Assembly: GCA_016125215.1 (NCBI GenBank)
Contig: WGMF01000025.1
Coordinates: 100,481-164,480, forward strand
Origin: Phycisphaera sp.
GTDB lineage: Bacteria > Planctomycetota > Phycisphaerae > Phycisphaerales > Phycisphaeraceae
Length of the DNA stretch: 64,000 nt
Direction of reading: 5' to 3'
Every line of letters starts with the position of its first letter. Within the stretch, counting starts at the first letter, position 1. The position numbers and the translations under genes were made by a program. Below are positions 52,654 through 62,182 of this stretch, in pieces. The notes under the pieces are model-generated. The model made no database searches and had not been told where the DNA came from. It was given only the letters and a program-made list of their open reading frames with translations.

Positions 52654-54006
52654 ATGGCCAACCACCCACAGTACGTGATCTGCCCCTACTGCGGCCACAC
52701 CCAGGAAGCCGGCGAGCGGTGCGTGGTCTGCCGCGGCCTGTTCGAGCCTCTGAGCCGACGGGCGACGCAGATTGCAATGGGGCCGTGGTTCATCCGGGAC
52801 AAGGACAACCCCTTCCGACCCGGTTGCAGTTTCGAGGTGCTCAAACGCCAGGTCGAGACCGGGCGGATCAAGCCGACCACCGTGATGCGTGGCCCGACGA
52901 CACGGCAGTTCTGGCAGGTCGCGCGGAACGTGCCGGGCGTGTCGCACCTATTGGGCTACTGCTACAACTGCGGTGAGCACGTCAAAAGTGAAGACAAGTC
53001 CTGCCCCAAGTGCCGCGCGGTTTTCACAGAGCCGACGCTCCGCAACGAGATGGGCCTGCTTTACCCGACGCACCACGATGTCAAACTCGCACAGGCCGAG
53101 CTTGAAGCCGAGCAGGCCGCGATTGAACGTGGCGACTCTTCCGGTTCACGCGGCCCGATGTCCAGCCACGGCTCACGTGGGCCGGGCCAGTCGATGCCGA
53201 CCGCTTCGGGGTCATCATCACAAAAGGATTCCCCCCCGGGGACCAGAATCGATCTTCTGGATGAGGTGCTGGGATCGGACAAACCTTCAACCGCGCCTTT
53301 GCGAAAGGGAGCCGGGCGGTTGCTGGAGATGGAAGACAAAGTCCCCGCACAAGGGGATCAATCGAAAACCACAGACAAGGCCAAACCCAAAGCCCAGGCA
53401 CTGGACTTTGCGCCAAGTGAACGATCCGCCGACGAGGAGGGTTCGATCGACGAACCGTTTGTCATGCGTAAATCCGGTTCGTCCCTGTGGACATGGCTGC
53501 TCATCTCGCTCAACCTGCTCCTGCTGGTGCTCATCGGTTTTGTCATCTATCGAACAATGCAGCCCGCGACAGAGTCGGGGGCCGGGGGTTCTACATCGGG
53601 CACGGGCGTGGTTGAACCGGATATCCGTGCGACCCAGACCGCCAGCCCGACGCACACCGGCACGACACGCATTGTCACCGACACGACACCGCAAACCGCC
53701 GGGCAAAGCATCTTCAGTGATGAACCGACGCACGTCGGCGTCCCCACTTCGACATCGCCCACCACCCCACTCACGCCGACCACGCCAACCCCACCGAAGG
53801 TCAACCCCATCCAGGCCCAGTTCAACCGTGCCAGCGCCTTTGAAGCCAAGGGTGATCTTGAGCAAGCCCTTGCGATCCTGCGTGAGCTTTCGGGCAAACT
53901 CGCCGCCGCGGACAAACCCGCTGGACTCGACGACCATATTGCCAAACTCGAACGCGAGATCGAACGCAAGAAAAACGCCAGCTTCTTCGGCATCACGACG
54001 GAATGA
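52654..54006 (+). CDS. Zinc-ribbon, GYF-like and TPR-tailed membrane protein
   Basis: 450 aa from the ATG at 52654; ATG at 52594 is possible but gives a Pro-rich leader. Two zinc ribbons (CPYCGHTQEAGERCVVC at about residue 10 and CYNCGEHVKSEDKSCPKC at about 107) flank a GYF_2-like domain (WFIRDKDNPFRPGCSFEVLK, VMRGPTTRQFWQVARNVPGV). A long low-complexity region follows, one membrane helix (WTWLLISLNLLLLVLIGFVI, about 281-300), a Thr/Pro-rich extracytoplasmic stretch, and a short TPR-like end (FNRASAFEAKGDLEQALAIL). Function unknown; probably a protein-interaction platform at the membrane. Confidence 0.8.
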   Translation: MANHPQYVICPYCGHTQEAGERCVVCRGLFEPLSRRATQIAMGPWFIRDKDNPFRPGCSFEVLKRQVETGRIKPTTVMRGPTTRQFWQVARNVPGVSHLLGYCYNCGEHVKSEDKSCPKCRAVFTEPTLRNEMGLLYPTHHDVKLAQAELEAEQAAIERGDSSGSRGPMSSHGSRGPGQSMPTASGSSSQKDSPPGTRIDLLDEVLGSDKPSTAPLRKGAGRLLEMEDKVPAQGDQSKTTDKAKPKAQALDFAPSERSADEEGSIDEPFVMRKSGSSLWTWLLISLNLLLLVLIGFVIYRTMQPATESGAGGSTSGTGVVEPDIRATQTASPTHTGTTRIVTDTTPQTAGQSIFSDEPTHVGVPTSTSPTTPLTPTTPTPPKVNPIQAQFNRASAFEAKGDLEQALAILRELSGKLAAADKPAGLDDHIAKLEREIERKKNASFFGITTE

Positions 54007-54030
54007 TCAACCGTATATCGTGGTGTGGGG

Positions 54031-54036
54031 TACTAT
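54031..54036 (+). promoter_or_regulatory. -10 hexamer six bases before a start codon
   Basis: TACTAT followed by six bases and ATG at 54043. With a usual -10 to start distance, the mRNA would begin at the ATG (leaderless). No good -35 is visible. Confidence 0.35.
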
Positions 54037-54042
54037 ACAAGT

Positions 54043-54254
54043 ATGATCGAAACCCTCACCGAAATGCTTGACCGGGACCCTTTTCAACCCTTCCGTATCA
54101 GCTTCATAAGTGGTGATCGATACGACATTGCCAACCCTCACCTCATCGCCCCGGGCAAACGCAGATGACCGTGTATCACCCTCGATCCGATCGGCACGCC
54201 GTGCTGCGTTTGAACCAGGTCGCGGCACTCGAAACCACGTCACCCGCAGCCTGA
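54043..54254 (+). pseudogene. Frameshifted small protein gene
   Basis: Frame 1 reads MIETLTEMLDRDPFQPFRIS...HLIAPGKRR and stops at TGA 54166-54168. In another frame the text resumes QMTVYHPRSDRHAVLRLNQV and ends at TGA 54252-54254. Joined, the two halves make a coherent 70-residue protein of a kind I associate with planctomycetes (short proteins with F.PF.I...G..Y.I..P.L....). One missing base near 54159-54162 explains the break. It could be a true pseudogene or a sequence error. Confidence 0.55.
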
Positions 54255-54289
54255 CAGACCTATCAAACTTTGAAACTCCATTCCGAACG

Positions 54290-54310
54290 CCCAGCCACTC
54301 CGTGGCTGGG
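54290..54310. other. 9-bp hairpin upstream of the class V aminotransferase gene
   Basis: CCCAGCCAC (54290-54298), loop TCC, GTGGCTGGG (54302-54310). There is no T tract on either side. It may end the preceding transcript or be a palindromic repeat. Confidence 0.5.
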
Positions 54311-54360
54311 TCCGAGAAGCCATCGCTCCCACGCCCGCTTCCCTCACGCCCGCATCGCCC

Positions 54361-54366
54361 TACAAT
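54361..54366 (+). promoter_or_regulatory. TACAAT -10 hexamer six bases before the next start codon
   Basis: TACAAT, six bases, ATG at 54373. Same geometry as at 54031, suggesting a leaderless transcript. No -35 of the TTGACA type at 17 bases. Confidence 0.4.
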
Positions 54367-54372
54367 GGGGGC

Positions 54373-55614
54373 ATGTCCGCGTCATCACCCACCCACGACC
54401 CCTTTGCCCCGCGTCGCCTCTACATGGACAACGCCGCAACGAGCTTCCCCAAGCCCCCGGAAGTGCTCGCAGCCATGAACCATTACGCCACCGAGCTGGG
54501 GGCCTCCCCCGGCCGCGGCGCCTACCGTGAAGCCCGTGAAGCCGGCCGACTGATGAACCAGTGCAGGCAGCGCCTCTGCCAGCTTTTCAACGGCAAAAAC
54601 CCCGAGCACGTCGTCTTTACACTCAACACCACCGACGCGCTGAACCTGGCCATCCGTGGCGTCGTGATGCACGAACTACGCCTCGGGCACAAGGTCCACC
54701 TCATCACCTCCGACCTCGACCACAACTCCGTCCTCAGACCATTCAACGCGCTGTGCCAAACGACAGGGGTCACGCAGACCCGCGTCGCCTGCGACCCCTC
54801 GACCGGCCTCGTCGATCCAGGCGACGTCCGCAACGCCATCACGCCCGACACCCGCCTCATCGCGCTGGTCCACGGCTCGAACGTCTCGGGCACCTTACAA
54901 CCTGTTAGCCAGGTCGGCCGAATTGCGCGTGAACACAACATCCCCTTCCTCGTCGACGCCGCCCAGACGCTCGGCCACGTCCCCATCGACATCGAAGCCG
55001 ACTGCATCGACATGCTGGCGTTCCCCGGACACAAGGGCCTGCTCGGCCCGCTGGGTACGGGCGGCCTCTACATCCGGCCCGGTATTGAAAAACGCATGGC
55101 CACCGTCCGCGAGGGCGGCACGGGCTCCGTCTCCGAACGCGATACCCAGCCCGACTTCATGCCCGACCGATTCGAGACCGGCTCGCACAACGCCATCGGC
55201 ATCATCGGCCTCTCCGAGGGCGTACGCTACATCCTCGAACAAGGCGCCGAAAACCTCTGGCAACACGAGCAGGACCTCGTCCGCGTCATGATCGATGGCC
55301 TGTCCGAAACAGGCGAGATGCCCGGCTTAACCTACTTCGGCCCGCAGGGCGTCAAGAATCGTTGTGGTGTCTTTTCTGTACGCATCGCAGGTTTCGATCA
55401 ACCCCAAACCCTCTCCGACCTGCTCGAATCCCAGTTCGGCATCCTCACGCGCTCCGGACTGCACTGCGCACCCCACGCCCACCGGACCTTCGGCACCGAC
55501 CAACTCGCCGGCACCACACGATTCAGCCTCGGTCCCTTCCTCACCAAGCAGGATGTCAAATACGCCTGCGACGCGCTCGGACAGGTCTGCCACAGCCTGA
55601 CGGCTTCGATGTAA
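54373..55614 (+). CDS. Class V aminotransferase, cysteine desulfurase family
   Basis: 413 aa. Motifs: YMDNAATSFPKPPEV, GASPGRGAYREAREAG, FTLNTTDALNLAIRG, DLDHNSVLRP, DAAQTLGHVPID, the PLP lysine K221 in AFPGHKGLLGPLGTGGLYI, and a cysteine C366 in RSGLHCAPHAHR. This combination (GLHCAPxAH) is typical of the cysteine-desulfurase-like subfamily related to SufS/CsdA. It likely removes sulfur from cysteine or selenium from selenocysteine; the exact role is not fixed. No Fe-S assembly genes are nearby. The start has a close -10 and may be leaderless. Confidence 0.88.
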   Translation: MSASSPTHDPFAPRRLYMDNAATSFPKPPEVLAAMNHYATELGASPGRGAYREAREAGRLMNQCRQRLCQLFNGKNPEHVVFTLNTTDALNLAIRGVVMHELRLGHKVHLITSDLDHNSVLRPFNALCQTTGVTQTRVACDPSTGLVDPGDVRNAITPDTRLIALVHGSNVSGTLQPVSQVGRIAREHNIPFLVDAAQTLGHVPIDIEADCIDMLAFPGHKGLLGPLGTGGLYIRPGIEKRMATVREGGTGSVSERDTQPDFMPDRFETGSHNAIGIIGLSEGVRYILEQGAENLWQHEQDLVRVMIDGLSETGEMPGLTYFGPQGVKNRCGVFSVRIAGFDQPQTLSDLLESQFGILTRSGLHCAPHAHRTFGTDQLAGTTRFSLGPFLTKQDVKYACDALGQVCHSLTASM

Positions 55615-55786
55615 TTCCTTACGCCATATCGCTTATCGTGATTCCCACGCCGTACTCGGTTTGGCTGTTCATCAATCCGTGTTCATGGTGAGTTTCCCAC
55701 ATCCCCTGTAAAGAACGGATGAGTTTGTGAAAAAGCAATAAAAACTAAGGTTCTTGATTGACCTCATGGTATGATGTGTACCACAT

Positions 55787-55823
55787 TGTTGCGGCTTCTA
55801 GATGCATGTGCGTCTCCGCAACA
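55787..55823 (+). other. Leader hairpin of the PEP-CTERM gene
   Basis: TGTTGCGG (55787-55794) and CCGCAACA (55816-55823) form an 8-bp stem with a 21-base loop in the 270-base spacer before the gene. A TATGAT at 55770-55775 could be a -10 sequence just upstream. Confidence 0.4.
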
Positions 55824-55884
55824 CACAACAGGGGTTTGTAGGTTGATTCTTACAAGCACCCTCCAAAGCTACGGAGAGCAAGCC

Positions 55885-56640
55885 ATGAGGGGTCCCATGA
55901 AATCAGTCATCTGCGCCGCTGCGGTCTGTGCGATTTTGACCTTGACATCCGTCACTCAGGCGTACCCGATTCTCTACCTTCAATGTGGCAACCCATCTTC
56001 TCCCTGGTCAACCGACAGCTCCGTGAACACCCTCGACAACTATGCATTCGTCGATCACGGCGACGGAAGCTACACATGGTCCGCTGAAAAAACCGCTTCA
56101 AGCTGGTCCCTCTCGTGGGATTTCACCTACAACCCCGATCCCTACATCGCCACGGGGAATGTGCAGTTCAACAGCAACCTTGCCACCGCCCAGGACTTTG
56201 TCATCAAAGTCTTCACCACGTCTACGGACACCATTTTCCAGTCCGAAGCACAGATGTTTGGATCGGTCACGACCGCTGTCGTCGATTCATACGGTTCCAA
56301 CGGCGCGACTCTCTCCAACAATCTCGCGGGCGACCCGATCTACACCGCATACGTCGGCACCACCACCAGCGTGGCCAAGACCCTTCTCTCGAACCCGACT
56401 TCACTCGTGGCACCGGCCGGCCTGTCCAATGGTGGCGGCACGGTCAGCTTCGGACCGGAAACGGCTCCCTTGGGTGTCACAACGAATCAGGAGTTTGGGA
56501 TTTACTACCAGTTTCGGCTCACACCCGGCGACACGGCGACTTTTGCCGGCACCTTCAATATCGTCCCCGAGCCCGCGGCTTTGAGCGTGCTTGCCCTCGG
56601 TTCGATCCTGCTGTTCACCCGACGCCGCGCCTCACGCTGA
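55885..56640 (+). CDS. PEP-CTERM sorting-domain exported protein
   Basis: 251 aa from the ATG at 55885 (ACGGAGAG upstream; ATG at 55897 is possible). Signal peptide (VICAAAVCAILTLTSVTQAY), then a beta-rich, Ser/Thr-rich body (WSAEKTASSWSLSWDFTYNP; PGDTATFAGTFNI) and a C-terminal VPEPAALSVLALGSILLF helix with basic TRRRASR end: the PEP-CTERM signal for exosortase processing. It is probably secreted or anchored with extracellular polysaccharide. No exosortase gene in the window. Confidence 0.93.
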   Translation: MRGPMKSVICAAAVCAILTLTSVTQAYPILYLQCGNPSSPWSTDSSVNTLDNYAFVDHGDGSYTWSAEKTASSWSLSWDFTYNPDPYIATGNVQFNSNLATAQDFVIKVFTTSTDTIFQSEAQMFGSVTTAVVDSYGSNGATLSNNLAGDPIYTAYVGTTTSVAKTLLSNPTSLVAPAGLSNGGGTVSFGPETAPLGVTTNQEFGIYYQFRLTPGDTATFAGTFNIVPEPAALSVLALGSILLFTRRRASR

Positions 56641-56719
56641 GCGATCCACATTGTGGGGGGCCGGTTTTCCCAGGCGGTCCACGCGGTTCACAAGAAACAC
56701 AAATCTGGACCTTGGGTTA

Positions 56720-58054
56720 CTACCGGCCTTTGACGATGTATTGCCCCTTGGCGACCATCCAGTTCGGCTCGGGCAGCGGGTCGATGCGCGAGTCCTCCAC
56801 GCGGAACTTCTCGAAACGCAAGCAACCGCTGACGAATCGGCCGGCGACATCGGTATCGGCGACTACGCGGTGCAAAGGTGTCCGCGTTTGAAAACCCACC
56901 ATCCGCACCGTGTCGAAGCGTGTGCATGAAGACGCGGCGGCCAACTCTTCCACTGCCAACCCATCCACGCCCTCCAGCACAATCTCCGTCGCGGGGACGT
57001 AGGCGACCTCTAACGTGGGTGCCTCGCGCGCAGCGTCGTGCTCCCATACACGCTCGAAATCTTCTACCTTGAAATCCACCATGCGTTCGTGCAGTCGGAA
57101 CATCGGCGAACGGTCCGTGCCTGTCTTGAAAACCCGGACGTTGCGGATGTGGATATTGCGCAACAGCCCCACGCCGCCCGCGTACCGCTCGTCGTCTTTC
57201 CGGAACAGTGGTGAGAGGCAAAACCGCAGCGCGTCGGCGTTAACCATGTTGACACGGCAGCCACCGATGGCGTCGGTGATCTCGATGTCCTCGATGGTGG
57301 ACCAGACCGAGGCAAGCCTTACGAACGAGTGACAGTCGTCGGCCCGCAACCTCTCGACGCGCAACCGACGGATCGGCCCGCCGAGTTTGCCCCGCGTTTC
57401 AGATCGGTCCAGCGCGTCGTCCGCGTTGATGGCAATCAGGTCGTCACCCGTACACGATTCTCCCACCGCGCTGATGTCCCGGATCAGCCCGTCCTCGCAA
57501 CACCCCGCGACGTGGATGCCGTCCTGGTTGGCGGCGAGTACCGTGTCTTCAAAGCGGATGCGTTCGATGCGAAAGCCGCGCACCCCCGACAGCCTTGTGT
57601 GGTAGGCGCTGGGGTTCTTCTGTCGCATGTCCAGCAGCGTCAGGTTGCGCACGTTGTGGAAGTTGAGCATGACGCCCGTGTAGGCGTTGCGGTCGGTTTC
57701 CACGCCGCGCGGGTTGTGGGTCGTGTTGCCGTCCCAGATACCGCCCCGGACCGTGATATTTTCGTTGCCCCTCTCCGGGTCGGCGTTGCAGAGGAGGAAG
57801 GTGTTGACATCTTTGCCCGCGCCGTCAGCGAGTTGGAACCGCGCCAGAGAGTGGGCGTGCAGGCGGGTGTGAGAGGGCAGTCGCAGGGGACTGCCGATGC
57901 GGTAGTGCCCCGCGGGGAAGTAGAGGATCGGCTTGCTCTGCGCCAGCAGGCGCTGGATCGCGGGGGCGTCATCGGTGTTGCCGTCGCCGCACACGCCGTG
58001 TTCGCGGACATTGTGGCCGATGGTCGGGGTCTCGTGGGTCATAGGTTTATTCAT
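56720..58054 (-). CDS. Polygalacturonase-like right-handed beta-helix protein
   Basis: 444 aa from the ATG at 58054 (ATG at 58042 possible; the frame upstream runs into a tRNA gene). The N-terminus has the pectate-lyase-3/GH28 entry motif NVREHGVCGDGNTDDAPAIQ and FPAGHYRIGSPLRLPSHT. Later NQDGIHVAG and ESCTGDDLIAIN resemble the two catalytic-Asp segments of GH28, followed by helix coils (VERLRADDCHSFVRLASVWS). No signal peptide is visible, so it should be cytoplasmic, unusual for polygalacturonases. It may act on imported oligouronides or rhamnogalacturonan fragments. The activity is inferred. Confidence 0.75.
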   Translation of the reverse strand: MNKPMTHETPTIGHNVREHGVCGDGNTDDAPAIQRLLAQSKPILYFPAGHYRIGSPLRLPSHTRLHAHSLARFQLADGAGKDVNTFLLCNADPERGNENITVRGGIWDGNTTHNPRGVETDRNAYTGVMLNFHNVRNLTLLDMRQKNPSAYHTRLSGVRGFRIERIRFEDTVLAANQDGIHVAGCCEDGLIRDISAVGESCTGDDLIAINADDALDRSETRGKLGGPIRRLRVERLRADDCHSFVRLASVWSTIEDIEITDAIGGCRVNMVNADALRFCLSPLFRKDDERYAGGVGLLRNIHIRNVRVFKTGTDRSPMFRLHERMVDFKVEDFERVWEHDAAREAPTLEVAYVPATEIVLEGVDGLAVEELAAASSCTRFDTVRMVGFQTRTPLHRVVADTDVAGRFVSGCLRFEKFRVEDSRIDPLPEPNWMVAKGQYIVKGR

Positions 58055-58186
58055 GTCCAAGATCGATCGGGCAATTCCGCACCCGACGACGGGGCGGGGT
58101 TCATTCTTGACCGTGGAATCCGGGGGCCCCCGTAGAAATGCTTTCGGAAGGCGGCTGTGGCCCATCGAAAGCAAGGGGTGTGTAAG

Positions 58187-58260
58187 TGGGCCGTACAGGA
58201 CTCGAACCTGTGACCTCATCCATGTCAAGGATGCGCGCTAGCCAGCTGCGCCAACGGCCC
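58187..58260 (-). tRNA. tRNA-Val (anticodon GAC)
   Basis: 74 nt on the minus strand: acceptor GGGCCGT/ACGGCCC plus discriminator A, D arm GCGC..GCGC, anticodon stem CATCC/GGATG with loop TTGACAT (anticodon GAC), and T arm ACAGGTTCGAGTCCTGT. CCA is not encoded. Confidence 0.96.
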
Positions 58261-58333
58261 ATCGCGGAGTGAGCGAAAAATTATACATGGGCTGCGAAGC
58301 AGGGGCAAAGCGGTGCCGTTCACCGGGTGATCC

Positions 58334-60961
58334 TCAGCCGGCGAGGCGTTCGGTGTGGTCTTGCGTCGCCGCGGGTGTGTAGGTTTTAAGGCCCTGGCGG
58401 AGCAGGTTGGTGGCGGCGTCTGGCTCCATGGGTTTTGCAAAGAAATAACCCTGTCCGTAGTCGCACTCGATGGACTGGAGGACCGCGACCTGGTCCAGTT
58501 CTTCGATGCCCTCGGCGACGACATCGATCTTGAGGTTCTGTGCCAGCTGGACGATGGCGTGGAGCAGGGCGGTGAGGTCGCGGCCCTTGTGGATGTTGGC
58601 CACAAAGGCACGGTCGATCTTGAGCGTGTCGATGGGGAACTGGCGCAGGCACGCCAGGGAGGAGTAGCCCGTGCCGAAGTCGTCCATGTCGAGTTTGACG
58701 CCGATCTCCCGGATGCGTTTGAGGATGCTCGCGGCGGCGCGGGGGTCGCGCATGATCTCGCTCTCGGTGATTTCGAGGTGAAGCGATGCGGGATCGATCC
58801 CGGTGTGGCCTAGGACTTCTTTGATCGATGTCACAAAGTCCGGGACGAAGAGCTGTCGCCTCGAAACGTTGACGTGGACACAGTCTGGCGCGGCGGGTCC
58901 GAGCGTGTCCTTCCAGTGTCTGAGCTGCTCGCAGGCTTCTTGCATGACCCACGCGCCGATGGGCACGATCAGGCCGGTTTCCTCCGCGATGGGGATGAAC
59001 TGGATCGGCGGGATCAGGCCACGTTCGGGGTGCTGCCAGCGTATGAGGGCTTCGAGGCTGACGATGCGAGCGGTACGCAGGCAGACGATCGGCTGGTAAT
59101 GCAGGATGAGCTGGTCTTCCCGGAGGGCTTTGCGCAGGTCGTTTTCCAGAGAGAGCCGTGAGAGGACTTTGTTTCTCATGTCCGAGCCGAAGAGGACATA
59201 ACGGCCCTTGCCATCGGCCTTGGCTTCGTACATGGCGGTGTCGGCGTCGCGGAGGACTTCCTCGGCGGTGGTGCCTGCGGCGTCGCTGGTGACGATGCCG
59301 ATGCTCGCGGTGGAGACGATTTCATGGGTGCCGATGCGGTAGGGTTTGGAGAGGCTTTGGAGCAGTCGGTCAGCCAGGATGCAGGCGTCTTCGGGTTTGC
59401 TGATGCCGTCGAGGAGGATGACGAACTCGTCGCCGCCCATCCGCGCGGCGATGTGCCTGTTGGAGAGTGAGGAGACCATGTCGCCGGCCCTGAGTTTGGC
59501 ACGCAGGCGTTCGGAGATCTCCCGCAAGAGCGCGTCGCCCGCTTCGTGGCCGAGGCTGTCGTTGACCATTTTGAAACGGTCGAAGTCCAGGAAGAGCAGG
59601 GCAAAGTGGTACCCGGGCACACGCTGGTGACGGATGATGGCGTGCTGGAGTCGTTCGATCAGGTTCGTGCGGTTGGGCAGGCCGGTGAGTTTGTCGGTGC
59701 GGGCGGCGGTGCGGAGTTGCTCTTCCATCGCACGGCGGTCGGTGATATCCGAGAGCAATCCAACCATGCGGACGGGCCTGCCGTAGTCGTCGCGTTCGAC
59801 GATTTTTCCGCTGCTCAAGGCCCATCGCCAGGAGCCGTCCCGGTGGCGGATGCGGTGTTCGCACTCGAAGGTGTTTGTCAGCGCCTGGCAGTGTGCGTCG
59901 AGACACATGAGTACTTTTTGCAGGTCATCTGGGTGGACGCGGTCCTGCCAATGGTGGATATTCTGCGGGGCCTGGTCGTATGGGTCGCCCAAGATGCGGG
60001 CCCAGCCCTCGTCGATGACGATGCTGTCGTTTCGCATGTTCCAGTCCCACAGGCCCAGTTGCCCGCTGGAGAGCGCCAGTTCGAGTCGGGTTTTCTGTTC
60101 GTCGAGTTGCTTCTTGCTCAGCCTTGCCTGGGTGATGTCGGTTTCGATGCGGACGAAGCCCGTCAGCCGACCGTCCGCGGAGAAGATCGGCTCCATCTCG
60201 ACGTGCAGGATCAACTCACGGTTGTCTTTGCTGTATTTGACGAGTTCCACGTCGCAGGCTTTGCCGAGTGCCAGGGCGTCATCCAGGATTTTGAGTTGGT
60301 CGGGGTCGGTCTTGGGGCCGCAGAGAAATTCCCTGGGTGAACGGCCGACGACTTCTTTCAACGGGTAGCCGGTGATGCGTGTGAAACCTTCGTTGACCCA
60401 TTGGATGCGCCCGCGTGTGTCGGTGAGGATCGCGGCGTTGCGGGTTTTTCTCACGATGGTGGCCAACATCTGGTTCTCGTCGATGGCCGATTTTTGCGCG
60501 GTGATGTCAAATCGCAGGGAGACGTATTTGGCAATGTTCCCCGCGGCGTCCGGGCAGGGGATGATGGTGCTGTCGACCCAATAGAGGGAGCCGTCTTTAC
60601 GGCGGTTGCAGACCTCGCCCCGCCAGACCTGACCCGATGTAATCTTCCGCCACACCTTGACCCAGAACGTTTTGGGGTGTGTCCCGGAGTTGACAATTCG
60701 ATGGTCATGGCCGATCAGTTCCACTCGGGTGTACCCCGAGATATCACAGAAACCCGCGTTGGCCTCGATGATCCTTCCGGCGGCGTCGGTCACGGAGATG
60801 ATCGAGTAGCGGTCGAGCGCTTGGTAAATCGCCCCGGCTTCACGCAGGAAGGACTCGGAGCTTCCATCTCGGGTATCTGTCCCATTCCGGGCGGGGCCCT
60901 CACCCGAGGGTGTTGGCTCGTCGTGTCCCGATTGATGATGGGATAAGGCCTCTTCTTCCAT
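58334..60961 (-). CDS. PAS-PAS-PAS-GGDEF-EAL signalling protein
   Basis: 875 aa. Three PAS domains (about residues 45-155: [18 protein letters not shown]; 160-280: [20 protein letters not shown]; 285-405: [18 protein letters not shown]), each with a PAC-like end. Then a GGDEF domain (motif [12 protein letters not shown], about residue 520, intact) and an EAL domain ([44 protein letters not shown]). Both active sites look complete, so it could make and break cyclic di-GMP. No membrane segment, thus cytosolic, sensing redox or ligands by PAS. It diverges from the small membrane protein gene upstream. Confidence 0.95.
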   Translation of the reverse strand: MEEEALSHHQSGHDEPTPSGEGPARNGTDTRDGSSESFLREAGAIYQALDRYSIISVTDAAGRIIEANAGFCDISGYTRVELIGHDHRIVNSGTHPKTFWVKVWRKITSGQVWRGEVCNRRKDGSLYWVDSTIIPCPDAAGNIAKYVSLRFDITAQKSAIDENQMLATIVRKTRNAAILTDTRGRIQWVNEGFTRITGYPLKEVVGRSPREFLCGPKTDPDQLKILDDALALGKACDVELVKYSKDNRELILHVEMEPIFSADGRLTGFVRIETDITQARLSKKQLDEQKTRLELALSSGQLGLWDWNMRNDSIVIDEGWARILGDPYDQAPQNIHHWQDRVHPDDLQKVLMCLDAHCQALTNTFECEHRIRHRDGSWRWALSSGKIVERDDYGRPVRMVGLLSDITDRRAMEEQLRTAARTDKLTGLPNRTNLIERLQHAIIRHQRVPGYHFALLFLDFDRFKMVNDSLGHEAGDALLREISERLRAKLRAGDMVSSLSNRHIAARMGGDEFVILLDGISKPEDACILADRLLQSLSKPYRIGTHEIVSTASIGIVTSDAAGTTAEEVLRDADTAMYEAKADGKGRYVLFGSDMRNKVLSRLSLENDLRKALREDQLILHYQPIVCLRTARIVSLEALIRWQHPERGLIPPIQFIPIAEETGLIVPIGAWVMQEACEQLRHWKDTLGPAAPDCVHVNVSRRQLFVPDFVTSIKEVLGHTGIDPASLHLEITESEIMRDPRAAASILKRIREIGVKLDMDDFGTGYSSLACLRQFPIDTLKIDRAFVANIHKGRDLTALLHAIVQLAQNLKIDVVAEGIEELDQVAVLQSIECDYGQGYFFAKPMEPDAATNLLRQGLKTYTPAATQDHTERLAG

Positions 60962-61287
60962 GCTCCACCCTCACGATCCACACTCGGCCATGCCTGCTTT
61001 TGCAAGCCCGCTTTCTTCGTCAGCACGTGGATAGGGTTACAAACAAAAATGGACCCCGTCATTCTGAAAATCGGTGATATTCGTGCTCGACTCAAAACGT
61101 GCATGCAAACCCAAACAGGTGTGGGGGGATGACGGTCTGGATAATCAACCCCGTGGGTATCCCATCGTGTGCGGGCTTTTGACAAAGGAAATCCACAGAG
61201 GGTTCCGATAAAGATGGATACCTCGACCGCACGACTCGGCGGCGTTGAACGAATCACAGCAAATTCTCATCCACCCGGACATGCACG
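60962..61287. other. Divergent intergenic region, 326 bases
   Basis: Spacer between the PAS-GGDEF-EAL gene (left, - strand) and the next + gene. A TTGACA at 61179-61184 is the only clear -35-like hexamer, with no good -10 at 17 bases. No RNA gene, repeat or ORF is seen. Confidence 0.6.
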
Positions 61288-61944
61288 ATGCCAAAATTCG
61301 CATTCAATCCCACGCGCCTGCTCACAGCTCCCGCGATGGTGATCCTCATCATCGCGGTGGGATACGTCGGCTACAGGCTTGTCGAGTCGCGGCTCACCGT
61401 CGAGGTCTACCGCGATCGCCTTGAGCATTTAGCCAACGACTATGAAAAGCTCCGAGCGACCTATAACGACGCGGTACGACGGACAGCCGTGACGGAGCTG
61501 CTTGTGAACAAGGGCCGCTTGAGCGTGACGATCCGCAACGCCCAGGGCGTCATGAAAACCATCGAGACACCCTACGACCCCCGCAAGGAAGTCTATGTGG
61601 ATTATGTCCTGGTCGACGGCAGGCTGTGGGTCCGACGGGTTTTCGACGCCGGCACGCCGCCGGACAAGGGGGTGGTCATCGACCCGAAGCTTGTGGACAT
61701 CGATTGGGACACCCCGACCGCTGCGCACGGCAAGGCGGTATACAGGAGTCTGTCCGAGGGGCGCTGGGTCATCACGGTGTCGGGAGATGGGGCGCTGGTA
61801 TTGGCCAAGGCGGAAGGGGAGGGCCCGTCCGACCTTTCACCCCCGCCTGTGATCGGGTCGTATGAAGAGATCGACGCCCAGGTCAGGCGTGAGCTTGGCC
61901 GAATCGGACTGTCTGAGGTGATCCGAGGCCTATTTGCCCCGTGA
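61288..61944 (+). CDS. Membrane-anchored protein of unknown function
   Basis: 218 aa. A short cytoplasmic end, one membrane segment (APAMVILIIAVGYVGYRLV, about residues 15-33), a coiled-coil-like helix (VYRDRLEHLANDYEKLRATY), then a small beta-rich domain (LSVTIRNAQGVMKTIETPYD, WVITVSGDGALVLAKAEGEG) outside the membrane. No family recognised. It lies between the c-di-GMP gene and the ammonium transporter, with no overlap. Confidence 0.75.
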   Translation: MPKFAFNPTRLLTAPAMVILIIAVGYVGYRLVESRLTVEVYRDRLEHLANDYEKLRATYNDAVRRTAVTELLVNKGRLSVTIRNAQGVMKTIETPYDPRKEVYVDYVLVDGRLWVRRVFDAGTPPDKGVVIDPKLVDIDWDTPTAAHGKAVYRSLSEGRWVITVSGDGALVLAKAEGEGPSDLSPPPVIGSYEEIDAQVRRELGRIGLSEVIRGLFAP

Positions 61945-62077
61945 GCATGAGCCGGGACCACGCGGACTGCCCATCAGATATACGCACGGACAAAAACTAG
62001 CCTAATTTTTAGGCGATTATTTTTGCGCACAATCCATTAAATAGTCTTAACGCCAATAAAATGTCATTTTATCAGGC

Positions 62078-62093
62078 TGGCATGGGCTTTGAT
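62078..62093 (+). promoter_or_regulatory. sigma54-like promoter upstream of amt
   Basis: TGGCATGGGCTTTGAT has the GG of a -24 element (62079-62080) and the right spacing to a -12 element, but the -12 reads GA instead of GC. Nitrogen control of amt by sigma54 would make sense. A hairpin GCCTAA/TTAGGC (62000-62014) lies upstream. Confidence 0.35.
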
Positions 62094-62182
62094 CTTATGG
62101 ACGGCTAAGGGTGGGCTTGTCGCCTTCCCTTTTGCTCACGACACGGGTGTCTGAGCCTGTCCATTCATCTCAAGAGGTCGCC

